Shown: piece after piece, positions 23,821 through 31,698 of the stretch | Layout of the letters: the number at the start of each line of letters is the position of its first letter | Numbering within the stretch: the first letter of the stretch is position 1 | Assembly (NCBI RefSeq): GCF_000332995.1 | Contig: NZ_BANS01000053.1 | Coordinates: 1-44,242, forward strand | DNA length: 44,242 nucleotides | DNA from: Gordonia amicalis NBRC 100051 = JCM 11271 | GTDB taxonomy: Bacteria > Actinomycetota > Actinomycetes > Mycobacteriales > Mycobacteriaceae | Direction: 5' to 3' | Notes under the pieces: model-generated | What the model was told of the DNA's origin: nothing | Databases searched by the model: none | The model's input: the letters and a program-made list of their open reading frames with translations, nothing else | Program-made: the position numbers and the translations under genes

Positions 23821-24999
23821 TCAGGGCTTCAGGATGACCTTGACCATCCCGTCCGCCTTGCGCTGGAACTTGGCGTAGGCGTCGGGTGCCTCGTCGAGCG
23901 GGAGCTCATGCGTCGCGAAGGTGTCCACACCGAGCGGATCCTCATCCGTTAGCAGCGGAAGGATGTCGTCGGCCCACCGCTTCACGTTGGCCTGCCCCAT
24001 GTGGAGCCGGATCTGCTTGTCGAACATCGTCAGCATCGGCAACGGATCGGCAGCACCGCCGTACACGCCGGATAAGGAGATCGTCCCGCCGCGCTTGACG
24101 ATGTCGATGGCCGAGTAGAGCGCGCCCAGTCGGTCGAGACCCGCCTCCGACATCGCCTTACGCGCGATCGGGTCGGGGAGCAGACCGACGACGGTCTGCA
24201 TGGCCTTGTTCAGTGGTGAACCGTGGGCTTCCATGCCGACGGCGTCGATGACCGAGTCCGTGCCCAGCCCACCGGTGAGGTCGCGAATCGCCTCGCCGAC
24301 ATCGTCGACCTCGTCCATGTTGACCGTCTCGATGCCGCGCGCCTGTGCACGCGCGATGCGCTCGGGCACGCGGTCTACGCCGATCACCCGCGCGCCCTTG
24401 TGGGCGGCGATACGTGCGGCCATGTCACCGATGGGTCCCAGTCCGAGAACGGTCACCGTTCCGCCGCTGTGGATTTCGGCGTACTCGACGGCCTGCCATG
24501 CCGTCGGGAGAACGTCCGACAGGTACACATAGCGGGAATCCGGGTTCTCCATCGGCACCTTGATGTGGGTGAACTGTGCCTGCGGCACACGGAGATACTC
24601 CGCCTGCCCGCCCGGCACCGAGCCATAGAGCTGCGAGTAGCCGAAGAGCGCCGCCCCCGTGCCCTGGTCGGTGACGCGGGTGGTCGAACACTGCGTCATG
24701 AATCCGTCATTACAGAACTGGCATGAGCCGCAGGAGATCTGGAACGGAATGACGACGCGGTCCCCGACCCGTAGATCCCCGGTGTCGGAACCGACCTCCT
24801 CGACGATCCCCATCGGCTCGTGGCCGAGGATGTCCCCCGCGTTCATGAATGGACCGAGCACCTCGTAGAGGTGCAGATCGGAACCGCAGATGTTGGTCGA
24901 GGTGACCTTGATGATGGCGTCCGTGGGTTCGATGATCTTCGGATCGGGCACGGTCTCCACCGATACGTTTCGTTTGCCCTGCCAGGTCACTGCGCGCAT
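23821..24999 (-). CDS. Zinc-dependent alcohol dehydrogenase (formaldehyde-dehydrogenase-like)
   Basis: 392 aa. MDR fold: NICGSDLHLYEV and GHEPMGIVEEVG supply the catalytic zinc ligands; the structural-zinc cysteines are in SCGSCQFCNDGFMTQC. The nucleotide site is VTVLGLGPIGDMAARIAAHKGARVIGVD, with a terminal Asp favouring NAD. The long insert and the C-terminal YAKFQRKADGMVKVILKP match the glutathione-independent formaldehyde dehydrogenase-like branch common in actinobacteria and often stress-induced. The gene follows the small membrane protein by 3 nt and probably shares its SigF-type promoter at 25491-25515. Confidence 0.92.
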   Translation of the reverse strand: MRAVTWQGKRNVSVETVPDPKIIEPTDAIIKVTSTNICGSDLHLYEVLGPFMNAGDILGHEPMGIVEEVGSDTGDLRVGDRVVIPFQISCGSCQFCNDGFMTQCSTTRVTDQGTGAALFGYSQLYGSVPGGQAEYLRVPQAQFTHIKVPMENPDSRYVYLSDVLPTAWQAVEYAEIHSGGTVTVLGLGPIGDMAARIAAHKGARVIGVDRVPERIARAQARGIETVNMDEVDDVGEAIRDLTGGLGTDSVIDAVGMEAHGSPLNKAMQTVVGLLPDPIARKAMSEAGLDRLGALYSAIDIVKRGGTISLSGVYGGAADPLPMLTMFDKQIRLHMGQANVKRWADDILPLLTDEDPLGVDTFATHELPLDEAPDAYAKFQRKADGMVKVILKP

Positions 25000-25002
25000 G
25001 CT

Positions 25003-25437
25003 TCAGGCCTTTCGATGGTCGTTGTGGTCGTCGCGGCGTTCTACCCGCGCCCGTTCGTGCTTGCCTTCGTGGTCGACGGGAAAACCGTGGTACCGCTCCT
25101 CGTAGCGCTCCGCCTCCTCGGCCGTGGTCTCCGGCTGGATCGGATCCTGGTGGGCCCGTTCGCCATCGCGACCCGCCCTCCGCCGCAGGAGAACTCGGCT
25201 GACCATGAGAAGGCCGACCGCGAGGAGACCGGCGATGACGGCGCCGATGGCGAGCCAGACGGTCGCGTCCCGGTCGCCGGCGCCGGCCGCGATCGCCATA
25301 CCGCCGAGCACCAGCATCAGTCCGAGACAGAAGAATCCGAGAAGACCGAGGGCGTTGAGTCCGCGCGACTTCCGGGCCGGTCGTCGGGCGATGGCTTCGC
25401 GCGAGGCGACCTCCCGTTCAGGTGTGAGATCTGGCAT
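25003..25437 (-). CDS. Small two-helix membrane protein
   Basis: 144 aa, no known family recognised. A charged N-terminus (about 1-25) precedes two hydrophobic segments, LGLLGFFCLGLMLVLGGMAI (about 30-50) and VWLAIGAVIAGLLAVGLLMV (about 60-80). A hydrophilic His/Glu/Arg-rich tail of about 60 residues follows. Real by codon bias and by its 3-nt spacing to the alcohol dehydrogenase gene. Mycobacterial sigF loci also carry a small membrane protein (UsfY); similarity is only in layout. A SigF-type promoter lies 54 nt upstream of the start. Confidence 0.8.
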   Translation of the reverse strand: MPDLTPEREVASREAIARRPARKSRGLNALGLLGFFCLGLMLVLGGMAIAAGAGDRDATVWLAIGAVIAGLLAVGLLMVSRVLLRRRAGRDGERAHQDPIQPETTAEEAERYEERYHGFPVDHEGKHERARVERRDDHNDHRKA

Positions 25438-25490
25438 AGCTGTCCCTTCGCGAGGTGGTGGTGAACTCCGATGTGACTGTGTCCGTCGGG

Positions 25491-25515
25491 TACCGCAGGC
25501 GCCTCGCGCTGAAAC
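25491..25515 (-). promoter_or_regulatory. SigF-type promoter for the membrane protein / alcohol dehydrogenase pair
   Basis: Minus strand: GTTT (25515-25512)-N16-CGGTAC, one mismatch from GGGTA. Located 54 nt before the first start codon. Confidence 0.45.
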
Positions 25516-25617
25516 GTCGCCGTGGGAGCCGTCGGTCGTTGTCCCAGATGAGGGCGGGTGGACGTCGCGTTCTCCCGCCCGGCCGATGCCGTCGGTTCAG
25601 TTGACGCCTCTGCTAAC

Positions 25618-25641
25618 GTTTTGGTCACGTGCTTAGGGGAG
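25618..25641 (+). promoter_or_regulatory. SigF-type promoter of the anti-sigma gene
   Basis: GTTT-N14-GGGGAG, one mismatch from GGGTA. Both this site and the one at 31269 continue GTTTTGGTC after the -35. An anti-sigma gene read by its own sigma factor gives the usual feedback loop. Confidence 0.45.
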
Positions 25642-25753
25642 CACGTTCAGCGTGGCGGCTGAAGATTCGCGGTTTGAACGAGACCATCGCGGGGCATTCA
25701 TGAGCAGACCGATGAAGATCCACTCAAATCGACGTGCGAAGAAGACTCACTTG

Positions 25754-26179
25754 ATGACCGACTCCGACGCCACTTCCCAGCTATCGATCGACGGCAGTCT
25801 GCCAACGGTGCTGCGGGTCCCGGCGTCCACCGACCGTCTTGCGCTGGTGCGCGCCCTGGTCGAGACGGCTCTGTACATCGACGACTGGTCGCTCGACGAC
25901 GTGATCGACGCGAAGGTCGCGGTGGACGAGATCTGCTCACAGATAATCTCCGCAGCGGCCGAGAGTTCCTCGATGGAGATCACCCTGCACCTGGCCTCCA
26001 ACGGCGTGGTCGGTGAGGTCAGGGGCCAGCTCGTGGATGGCGTCGAGCTGGACGAGTCGACGTTCGGATGGCGGGTCGTCCAGACCGTTACCGATACCTA
26101 CTCGGTCCGGTACGCGGAATCGTCGCCCGCCGAGGCGACTCGAGGCGTGACCATCGGGTTCTCGAAGTTCCGCAAGTAA
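25754..26179 (+). CDS. RsbW/UsfX-like anti-sigma factor (GHKL ATPase fold)
   Basis: 141 aa from ATG 25754. An open frame extends up to GTG 25652 (175 aa), but the extension lacks GC3 bias and homologues such as UsfX are about 145 aa. The sequence TDRLALVRALVETALYIDDWSLDDVIDAKVAVDEICSQII corresponds to the N-box helix (VDEICS) of GHKL anti-sigma kinases. The remainder, FGWRVVQTVTDTYSVRY and GVTIGFSKF, ends the fold. The G-boxes for ATP are degenerate, as in UsfX. It should hold the SigF-type factor inactive. Since the adjacent STAS partner lacks a phospho-Ser, switching may not rely on its kinase activity. Confidence 0.85.
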   Translation: MTDSDATSQLSIDGSLPTVLRVPASTDRLALVRALVETALYIDDWSLDDVIDAKVAVDEICSQIISAAAESSSMEITLHLASNGVVGEVRGQLVDGVELDESTFGWRVVQTVTDTYSVRYAESSPAEATRGVTIGFSKFRK

Positions 26180-26186
26180 CCGGCGG

Positions 26187-27065
26187 TCAGCCGTTCGATC
26201 GTTCGACCGTTGTCCGGCGCCAATCGGCGACGGCCTCGTCGTAGCAGATGAGGTCCTGTCGCGCGAAGGCGTTCAGCCATCCCTCCATCGGCCACCGGTC
26301 CCACCGCCGGTGGAACAGTCGTGCATTGCGGAGGATGTCCTCGAGGTGCTCGACGGGCGGGTCCGATACCGGGTGGTGCTGGTGATACGCGTGGGCGCCG
26401 CCGACCCAGGCAATGCGAAAGCCGTTGCGTGCGGCGCACATCGCGAAATCGGTGTCCTCACCTCCGTAACCCCGGTAGCCGGTGTGGAACCCGCCGATCT
26501 CGAGCCAGTCGGTGGAGCAGACGGCGAAGGACAAGGACCAGAACAGCGTCATCTCCGAGGAGAGTTGAGTCTGGCACGGGCCTGGTGCCGGACGTGCGGA
26601 ATGCGGGTCGAGGAAATGGTGGAGCTCGCGTGGATCGAAGACCTCGTGCTCAGGTGGCAGGTAGGTCACGGGCCCGCAATAGAGGAGACGCAGTTCTGGT
26701 GTCGCAGCGCATGACCGGAGATAACGCTGCACCAGGTCCGGCCCGGGGATGCAGTCGACGTCCAGAAACACCAGCAGTGTTGCCCCGGCGTCGATGGCGG
26801 CTCGCGCGCCGGTGTTGCGAGCGTCGGCGAGCGGAAGCGTGCCGGGTGCTTCGTCGATGACGTGGACGACCCGCGTCGGAGGCCCCGCGTCGGCCGAGTC
26901 GGCGACGATGCCATCGATGTCGGCGTCGTCCATGGCGACGACGATGTGGACGTCGGGTCGCACGGTCGAGTGCTCGAACGCCTCGAGTTGCCGGCGCAGA
27001 TGCAGGTGGCGTCCCGACACGATGGTGATCACCGCGACGGTCTCCTCTTCACTTCCGGTCGTCAT
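26187..27065 (-). CDS. GT2-family glycosyltransferase with galactosyltransferase-type C-terminus
   Basis: 292 aa from ATG 27065, overlapping the upstream gene by 4 nt. GT-A fold: VAVITIVSGRHLHLRRQLEAFEHS, the metal-binding VFLDVDCIPGPDL (DVD), and the GYGGEDTDFAMCAARNG motif of Glyco_transf_7C domains. It transfers a sugar from a nucleotide donor in the cytosol. Last of four coupled glycosyltransferase genes driven from a SigF-type promoter, so the product is probably a stress-induced glycoside or surface glycan. The sugar and acceptor are unknown. Confidence 0.92.
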   Translation of the reverse strand: MTTGSEEETVAVITIVSGRHLHLRRQLEAFEHSTVRPDVHIVVAMDDADIDGIVADSADAGPPTRVVHVIDEAPGTLPLADARNTGARAAIDAGATLLVFLDVDCIPGPDLVQRYLRSCAATPELRLLYCGPVTYLPPEHEVFDPRELHHFLDPHSARPAPGPCQTQLSSEMTLFWSLSFAVCSTDWLEIGGFHTGYRGYGGEDTDFAMCAARNGFRIAWVGGAHAYHQHHPVSDPPVEHLEDILRNARLFHRRWDRWPMEGWLNAFARQDLICYDEAVADWRRTTVERSNG

Positions 27066-28039
27066 CTCGCCACCGCTTCGATGGCGCGGGCCGCCCGCTC
27101 GGCGGCGCCGGCGGTCTGCCACCGGGACCACGCCGGTTCGGAATCACCGACCGAATCCACGATCGATCGCCAACGGTCGATGTCGGGCCACGTCGAGGCG
27201 ACCAGAGCGAGCTCTGAACGTGCGAGAGTGTTCGCGGTGGCGCGCTGCTCGGCGAACGGACGGTCCTCCGGCATGACGACGGCGGGACGTCCAGCCGCGG
27301 CGACATCCGCCACACTTCCCTGACCCGCTCCGATGACGGTGAGGCGGGCACTGCACAGGAACGGCCACGGGTCGTCGACCCAGGTTCGGAAGGCCGGGCC
27401 GAGGCCGACCACCTTGAGATCGGGGAATGCGTCGGCCAGACCGATCGCCGGATGCGCTGCCCCGGCGTTGCCGCCGGTCCCGCCGAGAACGAGGATGTCG
27501 GCGGCGAAGGTCGGGTGGGCGACCTGTGGCCGGCCGTCGAAGCGGGAGATGCCGCCGGTGAAGACCGTCTTGGACAGGTGCTCGACGAGCCAGTCCGGCT
27601 GGTACAGGTCGCCGGGCCAGGGAGCGATGATGGCGTCGGCGGCGCGGTAGGCGAGTTGGTGGGGCAGATCGTCGCGGAGGCCCGGCATCGCCATGACCAC
27701 GACCGGTACGCCGAGCAGCCGGAGGAACAGAGTGACCTCCACCGACACGTCGACGACCACCGCGGCCGGCCGCCGCGTCGCGACGCAATCCGCCAGTCGG
27801 GCCATCCGGTTGCGCAACCCGGCGTCGTGCCGAGGTGCCCAATGCAGCAGACCGCCGGCGTCGATGCCGGAGGGAGAGGGATCGGCGTCGTCACGGTCCA
27901 GGACGACGACCTCGTCGAAGGCGGGATCGGTCAGTTCGGCGCTGGTGAGCGCGACGACGCCGGTCGGTAAGTGCGCGGCGATGGCGGCGGCCCGCGAACA
28001 GTGCCCGCGACCCTGATGGTGGACGTAATAGCCGATCAT
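27062..28039 (-). CDS. UDP-glycosyltransferase / MurG-like glycosyltransferase
   Basis: 325 aa from ATG 28039. GT-B fold: N-terminal GYYVHHQGRGHCSRAAAIAAHLP resembles MurG/GT28 openings. The C-terminal GAGQGSVADVAAAGRPAVVMPEDRPFAEQRATAN is the nucleotide-sugar binding signature of the GT1/GT28 group. No membrane segment. Both ends overlap neighbouring glycosyltransferase genes by 4 nt, implying a fixed stoichiometry within one pathway. Confidence 0.9.
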   Translation of the reverse strand: MIGYYVHHQGRGHCSRAAAIAAHLPTGVVALTSAELTDPAFDEVVVLDRDDADPSPSGIDAGGLLHWAPRHDAGLRNRMARLADCVATRRPAAVVVDVSVEVTLFLRLLGVPVVVMAMPGLRDDLPHQLAYRAADAIIAPWPGDLYQPDWLVEHLSKTVFTGGISRFDGRPQVAHPTFAADILVLGGTGGNAGAAHPAIGLADAFPDLKVVGLGPAFRTWVDDPWPFLCSARLTVIGAGQGSVADVAAAGRPAVVMPEDRPFAEQRATANTLARSELALVASTWPDIDRWRSIVDSVGDSEPAWSRWQTAGAAERAARAIEAVAR

Positions 28040-29145
28040 GCCGACAACGCCCCGGCGAGTCGGCCGGAGCCTCGGCGCTCTCGATCGGCCACGAGTTCGG
28101 CGTAGATGTCGGTGTACCGATCGATCATCGCGATGTCGGAACAATGCTGCTCGGCGCGACGGCGCACCTCCCGTCGGTCGATCGTGAATGCCTTCTCGGC
28201 GGCCTCGGCGAGCGCGACGACATCATCGCCCGGGACCAGCATGCCGGCGGTGTCACCGACGATCTCCGGGATGCCGCCGCGAGCGAATCCCGCCACTGGT
28301 GTTCCGCAGGCGAGGGATTCGGCGACGACGAGTCCGTAGGGCTCGTCCCACACCGGTGTGACGAGCGCAGCGCCGCACGACCCGACCAGCCGGGCCAGTT
28401 CGTGCTGGTGCAGATGACCTTCGTAGCTGACCCGGTCGCCGAGGGCCGGCGCGACGTGATCACGGAAGTAGGTCTTGTCGCTGATCGGTCCGGCGAGCCG
28501 GAGCCGACGACCGGTGATGCGGGCGGCCTCGATGGCGAGGTGGGCGCCCTTCTCCGGCACGAGTCGGCCGAACCACGCCAGGTCGTCACCGCCGGTGCCG
28601 ATCGGCCAACGATCCAACTGAACACCGTTGTGTACCACCGGTATCGAACCGAGAACATGCGACCACGCGTGGGCGGTGTGCCGGCTCACCGCGACGCACC
28701 TGGTATCCGGTGCAAGCGCCAGTGCCGATTCGAGCCACGGCGTGGGCGGGGTGTGCAACGTGGTGACCATCGGGGTGTCGACGGCGGGACCCATCGCGAC
28801 CGGCAGGTAGTGCAGGCTGTGGTTGTGGATGACGTCGAAATCATCCGGGTTCCGGGTGAACGAGAGCATCAGTGACAGATAGGCGTGGTGATCGTGCAGC
28901 ACCTCGACCGGCGGCATCGACACATCCGACCGGGCCGCCGCCGACGGCTCGAACAGCTCGCCACGTAATCGGTCCGACTCGACCGGTAGGTCGCTGCCGG
29001 CTCCCGCGAACAGCGTGACCTCGTGACCGGCAAGGGTCAGCGCCCGCGTCAGATGCCAGACATGGGCTTCGAGGCCGCCGGCGAACGGTTGCGCTATCGG
29101 GTACCTGCTGGATGCGACGATGGCGATCCGCAGCGGTTCACGCAT
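28036..29145 (-). CDS. GT4-family glycosyltransferase
   Basis: 369 aa from ATG 29145. GT-B fold: ASSRYPIAQPFAGGLEAHVWHL with the donor-site Gly pair, VIHNHSLHYLPV, NGVQLDRWP, GRLVPEKGAHLAIEAARI, and EPYGLVVAESLACGTPVAGF, the E-x7-E motif of retaining GT4 enzymes. Second gene of the operon; overlaps the first by 8 nt and the third by 4 nt. Confidence 0.94.
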   Translation of the reverse strand: MREPLRIAIVASSRYPIAQPFAGGLEAHVWHLTRALTLAGHEVTLFAGAGSDLPVESDRLRGELFEPSAAARSDVSMPPVEVLHDHHAYLSLMLSFTRNPDDFDVIHNHSLHYLPVAMGPAVDTPMVTTLHTPPTPWLESALALAPDTRCVAVSRHTAHAWSHVLGSIPVVHNGVQLDRWPIGTGGDDLAWFGRLVPEKGAHLAIEAARITGRRLRLAGPISDKTYFRDHVAPALGDRVSYEGHLHQHELARLVGSCGAALVTPVWDEPYGLVVAESLACGTPVAGFARGGIPEIVGDTAGMLVPGDDVVALAEAAEKAFTIDRREVRRRAEQHCSDIAMIDRYTDIYAELVADRERRGSGRLAGALSA

Positions 29146-30304
29146 CCAATACCCGGGTGTAGAGGCCCGCGTGGGCTTCGGCGAACGACAACCGCTGCGC
29201 GCGGCGATCGCGCCACATCGCCGGTGCCGGACGCGCGGAATATGCCTGTGCCAGTGCGGCAACCAGCGACTCCGGATCGAAATGGTCCTCGGTGAAGTCG
29301 TAGGTGAAGCACTCCTGCTGTTCGTGGTAGAAGCCGCAGCTGGGCGCGATCACCGCGGTGCCCAGGTCGTGGCAGGCCTCCAGCCAGCCCGAGTGGGTAC
29401 CGAACCGGTAGGGCAGGACCGAGACCGAGAGTGCGCCGAGGTAGTCCCACAGCTGATCGTCCGTGTAGTAATCGTGCACCCGCACGCGGGCATACGGGTG
29501 GCGCGACAGCGCGAGTGCGGTGGTGCCGAAGTCCGGTTTGTACCAGTGGTTCCCGGGGACGAAGACCTCGTCGTGGAGGTTGATCTGAATCGTCATGTCC
29601 GGATAGTCGGAGGCGGCGTCCAGCAGGGTCATGATGACGGGGAGCGGGTCCATGTTGGCGCGCACACTCTTGGCGTGTACGCCGACGATGAACTCGTCGG
29701 TCGGTGCCTCGCGCGGGGCGAAGCGGGCGGGCGGCACCACGTGGGGGTGCGGGAGGACGGTCGCGGACCGACCCCAACGCTGCGAGATCTGTTGGGCCGC
29801 ACCCGGGGTCAGCGTGATGACCTCGTCCGCGGCCGGGACGAGGAGGTCGAGGACCTCCTCGTGGGCGCCGGGCTCCGGGTGGTGTGGGTTGCGGAGGTCG
29901 TGCAGTGTGTAGACGAGCGGCTTGTCGTGACGGTCGAGTTCACCGAGGACGTCGGCCATCACCGACGGTTCGACCGCGTCGAAGCCGAAGTGGATGTGGA
30001 ACACGTCGAACTCGTTGTGGTGCTCGGCAATCCACCGCGGGTCGAGCATCAGCGGCGGCCACCATCCGCCGGGCACCTTGGCGCCGTCAGCAGGCACCGG
30101 ATCGGGCAGTCGGGTCACCGACACGGCACCGGTGTCCAGGAGGCTGACCGACCCGTTCACCGGCGAGAGATGCCGGACGTAGACATGCGACTGCGGGACG
30201 GAAGCGACGCGGATGTGCGCGGTGCTCGACCGCGTCGTCCGTGAGCTGTGCACCTTCTCGAGGGTCGCCGCACCGCCGAGCTGCCCGATAACACGTCCGT
30301 CCAC
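29138..30304 (-). CDS. Glycosyltransferase (GT4-like), first gene of the operon
   Basis: 388 aa from GTG 30304; GTG 30253 is an alternative that skips a weakly conserved N-terminus. GT-B features: FDVFHIHFGFDAVEPS, LVYTLHDLRNPHHPEPG, VGVHAKSVRANMDPLP, and PYRFGTHSGWLEACHDLGTAVIAPS as the donor-binding region, less canonical than in the next gene. It lies about 100 nt downstream of a SigF-type -10 element, and that leader contains several hairpins. Confidence 0.88.
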   Translation of the reverse strand: MDGRVIGQLGGAATLEKVHSSRTTRSSTAHIRVASVPQSHVYVRHLSPVNGSVSLLDTGAVSVTRLPDPVPADGAKVPGGWWPPLMLDPRWIAEHHNEFDVFHIHFGFDAVEPSVMADVLGELDRHDKPLVYTLHDLRNPHHPEPGAHEEVLDLLVPAADEVITLTPGAAQQISQRWGRSATVLPHPHVVPPARFAPREAPTDEFIVGVHAKSVRANMDPLPVIMTLLDAASDYPDMTIQINLHDEVFVPGNHWYKPDFGTTALALSRHPYARVRVHDYYTDDQLWDYLGALSVSVLPYRFGTHSGWLEACHDLGTAVIAPSCGFYHEQQECFTYDFTEDHFDPESLVAALAQAYSARPAPAMWRDRRAQRLSFAEAHAGLYTRVLDA

Positions 30305-30312
30305 TGTTCCAT

Positions 30313-30399
30313 CCGTTCACTTCGAGACATGAACGGCTGTTGGCTCAACCGGGTCCGCAGAATTGCGGCTCTTCACCGCAGAATTGCCGAGAGTCGGCA
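30313..30399 (-). promoter_or_regulatory. Structured leader of the glycosyltransferase operon
   Basis: In transcript order (minus strand): hairpin TGCCGA-CTC-TCGGCA (30399-30385); then TGCGG (30380-30376), CCGCA (30368-30364), TGCGG (30359-30355), where the middle CCGCA can pair with either flank but not both; then CCGTTCA-10 nt-TGAACGG (30336-30313), 9 nt before the start codon. On DNA the same segment is a 12-bp direct repeat CCGCAGAATTGC with a 21-bp period. Alternative pairings of this kind suggest attenuation or antitermination, possibly by an ANTAR protein. Transcription-factor binding to the direct repeat is the alternative. Confidence 0.5.
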
Positions 30400-30411
30400 G
30401 TTGGCTTGCGG

Positions 30412-30437
30412 ATACCCCGGTACGACGATTGTGAAAC
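30412..30437 (-). promoter_or_regulatory. SigF-type promoter of the glycosyltransferase operon
   Basis: Minus strand GTTT (30437-30434)-N16-GGGTAT (30417-30412), a complete match to the SigB/SigF consensus. It lies between the PAS-ANTAR stop and the operon, predicting a leader of about 100 nt. Confidence 0.6.
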
Positions 30438-30464
30438 CCGACGACGATGCGTGTCGGGAAGGTC

Positions 30465-31118
30465 TCAGTTCTCGTTCTGGTGAGCGTTCAGGAGGAGGTG
30501 GTCGAAGGACTGTCGCACCGGGTCGGGAAGCACGACGTACCTGTGGACGCCCGAGACGATGTTCTTGGCCAGCTCGTTGACCTTGACGTTGGCCGTCTGC
30601 GAACGCCAGCGCATCACCTCGAACGCGCGCTCGGGACTGACCCCATATGCCATCGAGATCATGCCCTTGGCCTGTTCGATCACGCCCTGGTTCTCGCGGA
30701 AGCGGGCGACGTGCTCGTCGACCTGGAACTTGACGGTTTGCTCGTCGTACCCGGTCAGATCGAGGTAGAAGCCCTCGGCCCCGATGGGTACGCCGTGCTC
30801 GTCGATGATCTGCTGCGAGACCACCGCGACGTGGTGGACGGCGCCGGAGGTGTCGATGATGCGATGACGGCTGGAGAACGGCGTGCGTCGGCTCAGCATC
30901 GTCGCGACCATCTTGTCGAAGGCGTGGCGGTCGTCGGGATGCTTGTGACCGGCCAGCAGCTCGGTGGTCGGGGTGACCTCACCCGGCTGGTAGCCGTGCA
31001 TCTCGGCCACCTCGTCGGACCACCACCACTCCTCGGTGTCGAAGAGGAACCGAAAGCTGCCGACGTGACGAATCCGAGAATCATCGGCAGGAATGTTGTT
31101 GGTCTTTGGCACGGTCAC
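30465..31118 (-). CDS. PAS and ANTAR domain RNA-binding regulator
   Basis: About 217 aa from GTG 31118; a TTG at 31142 is less likely. PAS (PAS_3 type) at about 15-125: FRFLFDTEEWWWSDEVAEMHGYQPGE, HPDDRHAFDKMVATMLSR, GAVHHVAVVSQQIIDEHGVPIGAEGFYLDLT. ANTAR at about 140-195: ENQGVIEQAKGMISMAYGVSPERAFEVMRWRSQ. It should sense a signal through PAS and bind RNA hairpins to let transcription continue. Its position just upstream of the glycosyltransferase operon with a hairpin leader makes that operon the obvious candidate target. Confidence 0.92.
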   Translation of the reverse strand: MTVPKTNNIPADDSRIRHVGSFRFLFDTEEWWWSDEVAEMHGYQPGEVTPTTELLAGHKHPDDRHAFDKMVATMLSRRTPFSSRHRIIDTSGAVHHVAVVSQQIIDEHGVPIGAEGFYLDLTGYDEQTVKFQVDEHVARFRENQGVIEQAKGMISMAYGVSPERAFEVMRWRSQTANVKVNELAKNIVSGVHRYVVLPDPVRQSFDHLLLNAHQNEN

Positions 31119-31268
31119 CCCTAGAGCTAAGAAGGCACGCAAAAACGACAGCGCCGGCGGTCTCGGGCGAAATATGAGCTTACCCGGGTTTCATCAGCGG
31201 CAAGAATCGACCCGACCCGTGTCGCGGACCGATCGGAGACATGGACGAACTAGCAGGTCAACGCTCTT

Positions 31269-31294
31269 GTTTTGGTCGTTCGGTGCTCGGGTAG
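31269..31294 (+). promoter_or_regulatory. SigF-type promoter of the DUF5709 gene
   Basis: GTTT-N16-GGGTAG, a complete consensus match, about 70 nt before the start codon. Begins GTTTTGGTC like the anti-sigma promoter at 25618. Confidence 0.6.
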
Positions 31295-31362
31295 GCACGG
31301 TGCCGTGGCGAACGTAAGTGTCGCCGACGAGATCGTTGCCCGACGAGATTGAGGAGGTCGTG

Positions 31363-31611
31363 ATGAGTACCGACAGTGAGAGCACCGACGCCACCGCGGC
31401 GACGGAGGGAGTCAACCCCGATCTGACCTCGACGGTGGGCGCCGAGGACCTCGACGAGGACCATCTCGCCCGCGATCCGCTCGAGGACGGGATGGACCCA
31501 CCGGATGATTGGTCGGCCAGTGACCGCATCGGGACGACGGCCCGCGAGCAGCGTGAGGGAGAGACGCTCGACGAGAAGCTCGATCAGGAGGTCCCCGACG
31601 AGAATCCCTGA
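31363..31611 (+). CDS. Small acidic DUF5709-type protein
   Basis: 82 aa from ATG 31363, with GAGGAGG 5 nt upstream. Very acidic, no hydrophobic core or membrane segment, probably largely disordered. The ending TAREQREGETLDEKLDQEVPDE and the middle EDPLEDGMDPPDDWSASD match the pattern of actinobacterial DUF5709 proteins, whose function is unknown. It has one of the two best SigF-type promoters in the window, so it is likely an abundant stress protein. Confidence 0.85.
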   Translation: MSTDSESTDATAATEGVNPDLTSTVGAEDLDEDHLARDPLEDGMDPPDDWSASDRIGTTAREQREGETLDEKLDQEVPDENP

Positions 31612-31663
31612 TCCCCGGGGCGCCACAGGATCGCCACGTCTCGGAGAGCTCGTGCGGTCTCAG

Positions 31664-31688
31664 GTTTTCGATTGCGGCACAGCGGGCA
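31664..31688 (+). promoter_or_regulatory. SigF-type promoter of the stress SDR
   Basis: GTTT-N16-GGGCAA, one mismatch from GGGTA. The -10 ends about 10 nt before ATG 31699, so the transcript would be leaderless or nearly so. Confidence 0.4.
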
Positions 31689-31698
31689 ACCGGCGACC

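Noticed and set aside
25652..25753. N-terminal extension of the anti-sigma factor from GTG 25652
   Set aside because: The extra 34 codons lack GC3 bias and the shorter product matches the family length; kept only as an alternative start.
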